Below, one piece after another: positions 7,070-8,328 of a DNA stretch of 8,328 bases. Within the stretch, counting starts at the first letter, position 1. The number at the start of each line of letters is the position of its first letter. The notes beneath the pieces are model-generated. The model was given only the letters and a program-made list of their open reading frames with translations, ran no database searches and had not been told where the DNA came from. Both the position numbers and the translations under genes were made by a program. The DNA lies in assembly GCA_043721235.1 (NCBI GenBank), contig JAYSRE010000179.1, forward strand, positions 1-8,328, read 5' to 3'. Source of the DNA: JAAFIP01 sp043721235 (GTDB taxonomy: Bacteria > Pseudomonadota > Gammaproteobacteria > Burkholderiales > Burkholderiaceae_C).

Positions 7070-8088
7070 TGGTGACAGCAGATGGCACTGATTTTGTGCA
7101 CAGCACGGCCGGAGCAAAGCGCACGGCGTTGGCAGCCCGAAGCGCCTACACAGCGCGCATCCACCGCGTAATCAACTACATTGATGCCCACCTGCCCGAG
7201 CCGCTGGACTTGGACACACTGGCGGGCGTGGCGCACTTTTCGCCTTTTCACTTTCACCGTATTTTTCAAGGCTTCACGGGTGAAACGCTGGCCGACTGCG
7301 TGCGCCGCCACCGGCTGGAAGCAGCCGCCCAGCGCCTGCTGCGCCAGCCCCCGCAAACGGCGCTGCGCATCGCACTGGAGACAGGTTTTGCCAGTGCAGA
7401 AGTGTTCAGCCGCAGCTTCAAGGCACACTTTGGCTGCACGCCCACCGCTTGGCGACGCGGGCACTGGAAGCTGTGGGCCGCGCAGCACGCTGGCCAACTG
7501 CGCAAGATTCGTCAAGACCAGCGCAAGGAATATCAAGACGCGGTGCTTGTGTTTCGCCAAGATAGTGACATCTGGCCCGCAAGCCAGACGCCACTCATCT
7601 TAGGATTTAACATGCACATCACCGTACAACAACTCCCCGCCGCCCGCGTCGCCTACCTGCGCCACACCGGCCCGTTTGGCCTGGGCGTATCGCGCACTTG
7701 GGAGCGGTTTGCCGCGTGGGCAGGTGCCCGCGGCCTGATGAACCCACGCCGCACCATGTGGGGCATCAGCCTGGACAACCCCAATGTGACTGCCCCTGCG
7801 CATTTGCGCTACGACTGCTGCATTGAAGTGGATACGCAGTTTCAGCCCGACGGCGAGATTGGTGTGCAAACCATCGCTAGCGGGCGGTTTGCCTGTCTGG
7901 CCTTTACGGGCACGCCCATGGCCATTGGCGATGCGTGGATGCATCTGTACGGCCAGTGGATGCCGTCCAGCGGCTACCAGCCCGCAGGCACAGCACCGCC
8001 TTATGAACTGTACACAAAAGACTTTTGTGTAGACCCCTCCACGGGCGCATTCAGTTGCTTGCTGTGCGCACCGGTAGAGCCTTTGTAA
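7069..8088 (+). CDS. AraC-family regulator with C-terminal GyrI-like effector-binding domain
   Basis: This 339-residue cytoplasmic transcription regulator has an AraC/XylS double helix-turn-helix at about residues 28-130. Family marks are INYIDAHLPEPLDLDTLA, SPFHFHRIF and the second helix-turn-helix ALETGFASAEVFSRSFKAHFGCTPTAWR. After a charged linker (about 133-181) comes a GyrI-like small-molecule-binding domain (about 182-338), starting MHITVQQLPAARVAYLRHTG and ending with LYTKDFCVDPSTGAFSC. The order (DNA-binding first, ligand domain last) resembles Rob. Such domains bind hydrophobic or cationic drugs in known members; the ligand here is unknown. ATG 7069 is the only early in-frame ATG, but the bases before it are the tandem repeat and contain no Shine-Dalgarno sequence. 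An internal in-frame ATG at 7612 does have one. The target genes cannot be told from the sequence; the downstream GyrI-like frame is a neighbour. Confidence 0.93.
   Translation: MVTADGTDFVHSTAGAKRTALAARSAYTARIHRVINYIDAHLPEPLDLDTLAGVAHFSPFHFHRIFQGFTGETLADCVRRHRLEAAAQRLLRQPPQTALRIALETGFASAEVFSRSFKAHFGCTPTAWRRGHWKLWAAQHAGQLRKIRQDQRKEYQDAVLVFRQDSDIWPASQTPLILGFNMHITVQQLPAARVAYLRHTGPFGLGVSRTWERFAAWAGARGLMNPRRTMWGISLDNPNVTAPAHLRYDCCIEVDTQFQPDGEIGVQTIASGRFACLAFTGTPMAIGDAWMHLYGQWMPSSGYQPAGTAPPYELYTKDFCVDPSTGAFSCLLCAPVEPL
7602..7614 (+). promoter_or_regulatory. Possible internal ribosome-binding site and start for the GyrI domain alone
   Basis: AGGA (7602-7605) lies six bases before the in-frame ATG 7612-7614, exactly where the GyrI-like domain begins (MHITVQQLP). 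Initiation here would give a 158-residue ligand-binding domain without the DNA-binding part. The main start at 7069 lacks such a signal. That the internal site is used is inference only. Confidence 0.3.
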
Positions 8089-8111
8089 TACGCCAACTCT
8101 ACGCTGTTGCC

Positions 8112-8328
8112 ATGGCCACACCGCATCAAAAGTGCGCAGGGCCAACAGGCAAGTCAGCGGGCTTGGACAAGTCTGATCGGGAATGGGCCATGATGATGAT
8201 GCAGCCCGCTTTTGTCACAGACCAATCCATCGAACAAGCCATCGCTGATGTGAAGAAGAAGAAAAATCCAAGTGCTCTTGCCAAGCTGCGAACAGAACCA
8301 CTATCTGAAGGCCGCTGTGCGCAAATTA
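8112..8328 (+). CDS. GyrI-like domain protein, apparently missing its N-terminal half, cut by the window edge (possible pseudogene)
   Basis: An open frame of 72 codons runs from ATG 8112 off the right edge, starting 23 bases after the AraC/GyrI stop in a different frame. From about base 8175, residues 22-72 (DREWAMMMMQPAFVTDQ, then IADVKKKKNPSALAKLR and EGRCAQI) match what I remember of the second half of stand-alone GyrI-like proteins (COG4832 type), around the RWxWTMMIMQPDFVT segment. In that family about 100 residues precede this point, with a hydrophobic strand ending in a Gly-Asp-Pro turn. Here there is no room for them, and the first 20 residues look unrelated. No Shine-Dalgarno sequence precedes the ATG; GTG 8064, inside the regulator gene, is an alternative start. 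A 5'-truncated remnant is most likely. The family call is fairly sure; the coding status is not. Confidence 0.6.
   Translation, partial: MATPHQKCAGPTGKSAGLDKSDREWAMMMMQPAFVTDQSIEQAIADVKKKKNPSALAKLRTEPLSEGRCAQI

Noticed and set aside
6863..7560. Minus-strand open frames with a repeated VALWRCGA peptide
   Set aside because: The peptide repeat comes only from reading the octamer DNA array; the rest is the reverse of the protease and AraC genes.
8112..8328. Transposase or mobile-element remnant at the right edge
   Set aside because: The Lys-rich stretch first suggested this, but the MMMMQPAFVTDQ and KKKKNPSALAKLR segments fit the GyrI-like family better, and no inverted repeats or target duplications are visible.

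Overview
The window looks like ordinary chromosome from a betaproteobacterium, most likely Burkholderiales and perhaps Comamonadaceae (Rhodoferax- or Acidovorax-like). This rests on the style of the cytochrome b, Rieske, MscL and HtrA-type protein sequences, a moderately high GC content, and the grouping of bc1-complex genes with mscL, a Nif3-like gene and a membrane-anchored HtrA protease. The taxonomic call is inference from remembered family sequences; no search was run.

Layout, left to right. At 1-659 (minus) lies the N-terminal part of petB (cytochrome b), cut by the window edge and carrying an apparent 1-base deletion near base 47/48. At 747-1340 (minus) is a complete petA (Rieske protein), first gene of the petABC operon; petC would lie off the left edge. 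Between petA and the divergent mscL (1627-2058, plus) is a 286-base region with a good promoter candidate for each side and an inverted repeat around the petA -35 box. A 15-bp hairpin terminator with a GCAA loop follows mscL and separates it from the convergent pdxA.

At 2154-5785 three minus-strand genes form a probable operon, read right to left: a Nif3/YbgI-type dinuclear-metal protein, a YfbK-like von Willebrand A lipoprotein, and pdxA (vitamin B6 synthesis). The gaps are only 37 and 46 bases. Divergent from the Nif3 gene, across a 48-base spacer holding a small palindrome, is a DegS-like serine protease (5834-6991, plus) with an N-terminal anchor and one PDZ domain.

Right of the protease the region looks more accessory. 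An 8-base tandem repeat (six GCGCCACA units, two GCACCACA units and a degenerate ninth) ends at the start codon of an AraC-type regulator fused to a GyrI-like effector domain (7069-8088). Just after it is a reading frame whose recognisable part matches only the C-terminal half of a second, stand-alone GyrI-like family. It seems to lack its N-terminal half and runs off the right edge.

How the genes work together: petA and petB make respiratory complex III; mscL protects against osmotic downshock; the anchored protease and the vWA lipoprotein act at the cell envelope; pdxA makes a PLP precursor. No clearly new system is visible. The places most worth a second look are the petB frameshift, the octamer repeat that occupies the ribosome-binding position of the AraC/GyrI gene, and the truncated GyrI gene beside it.
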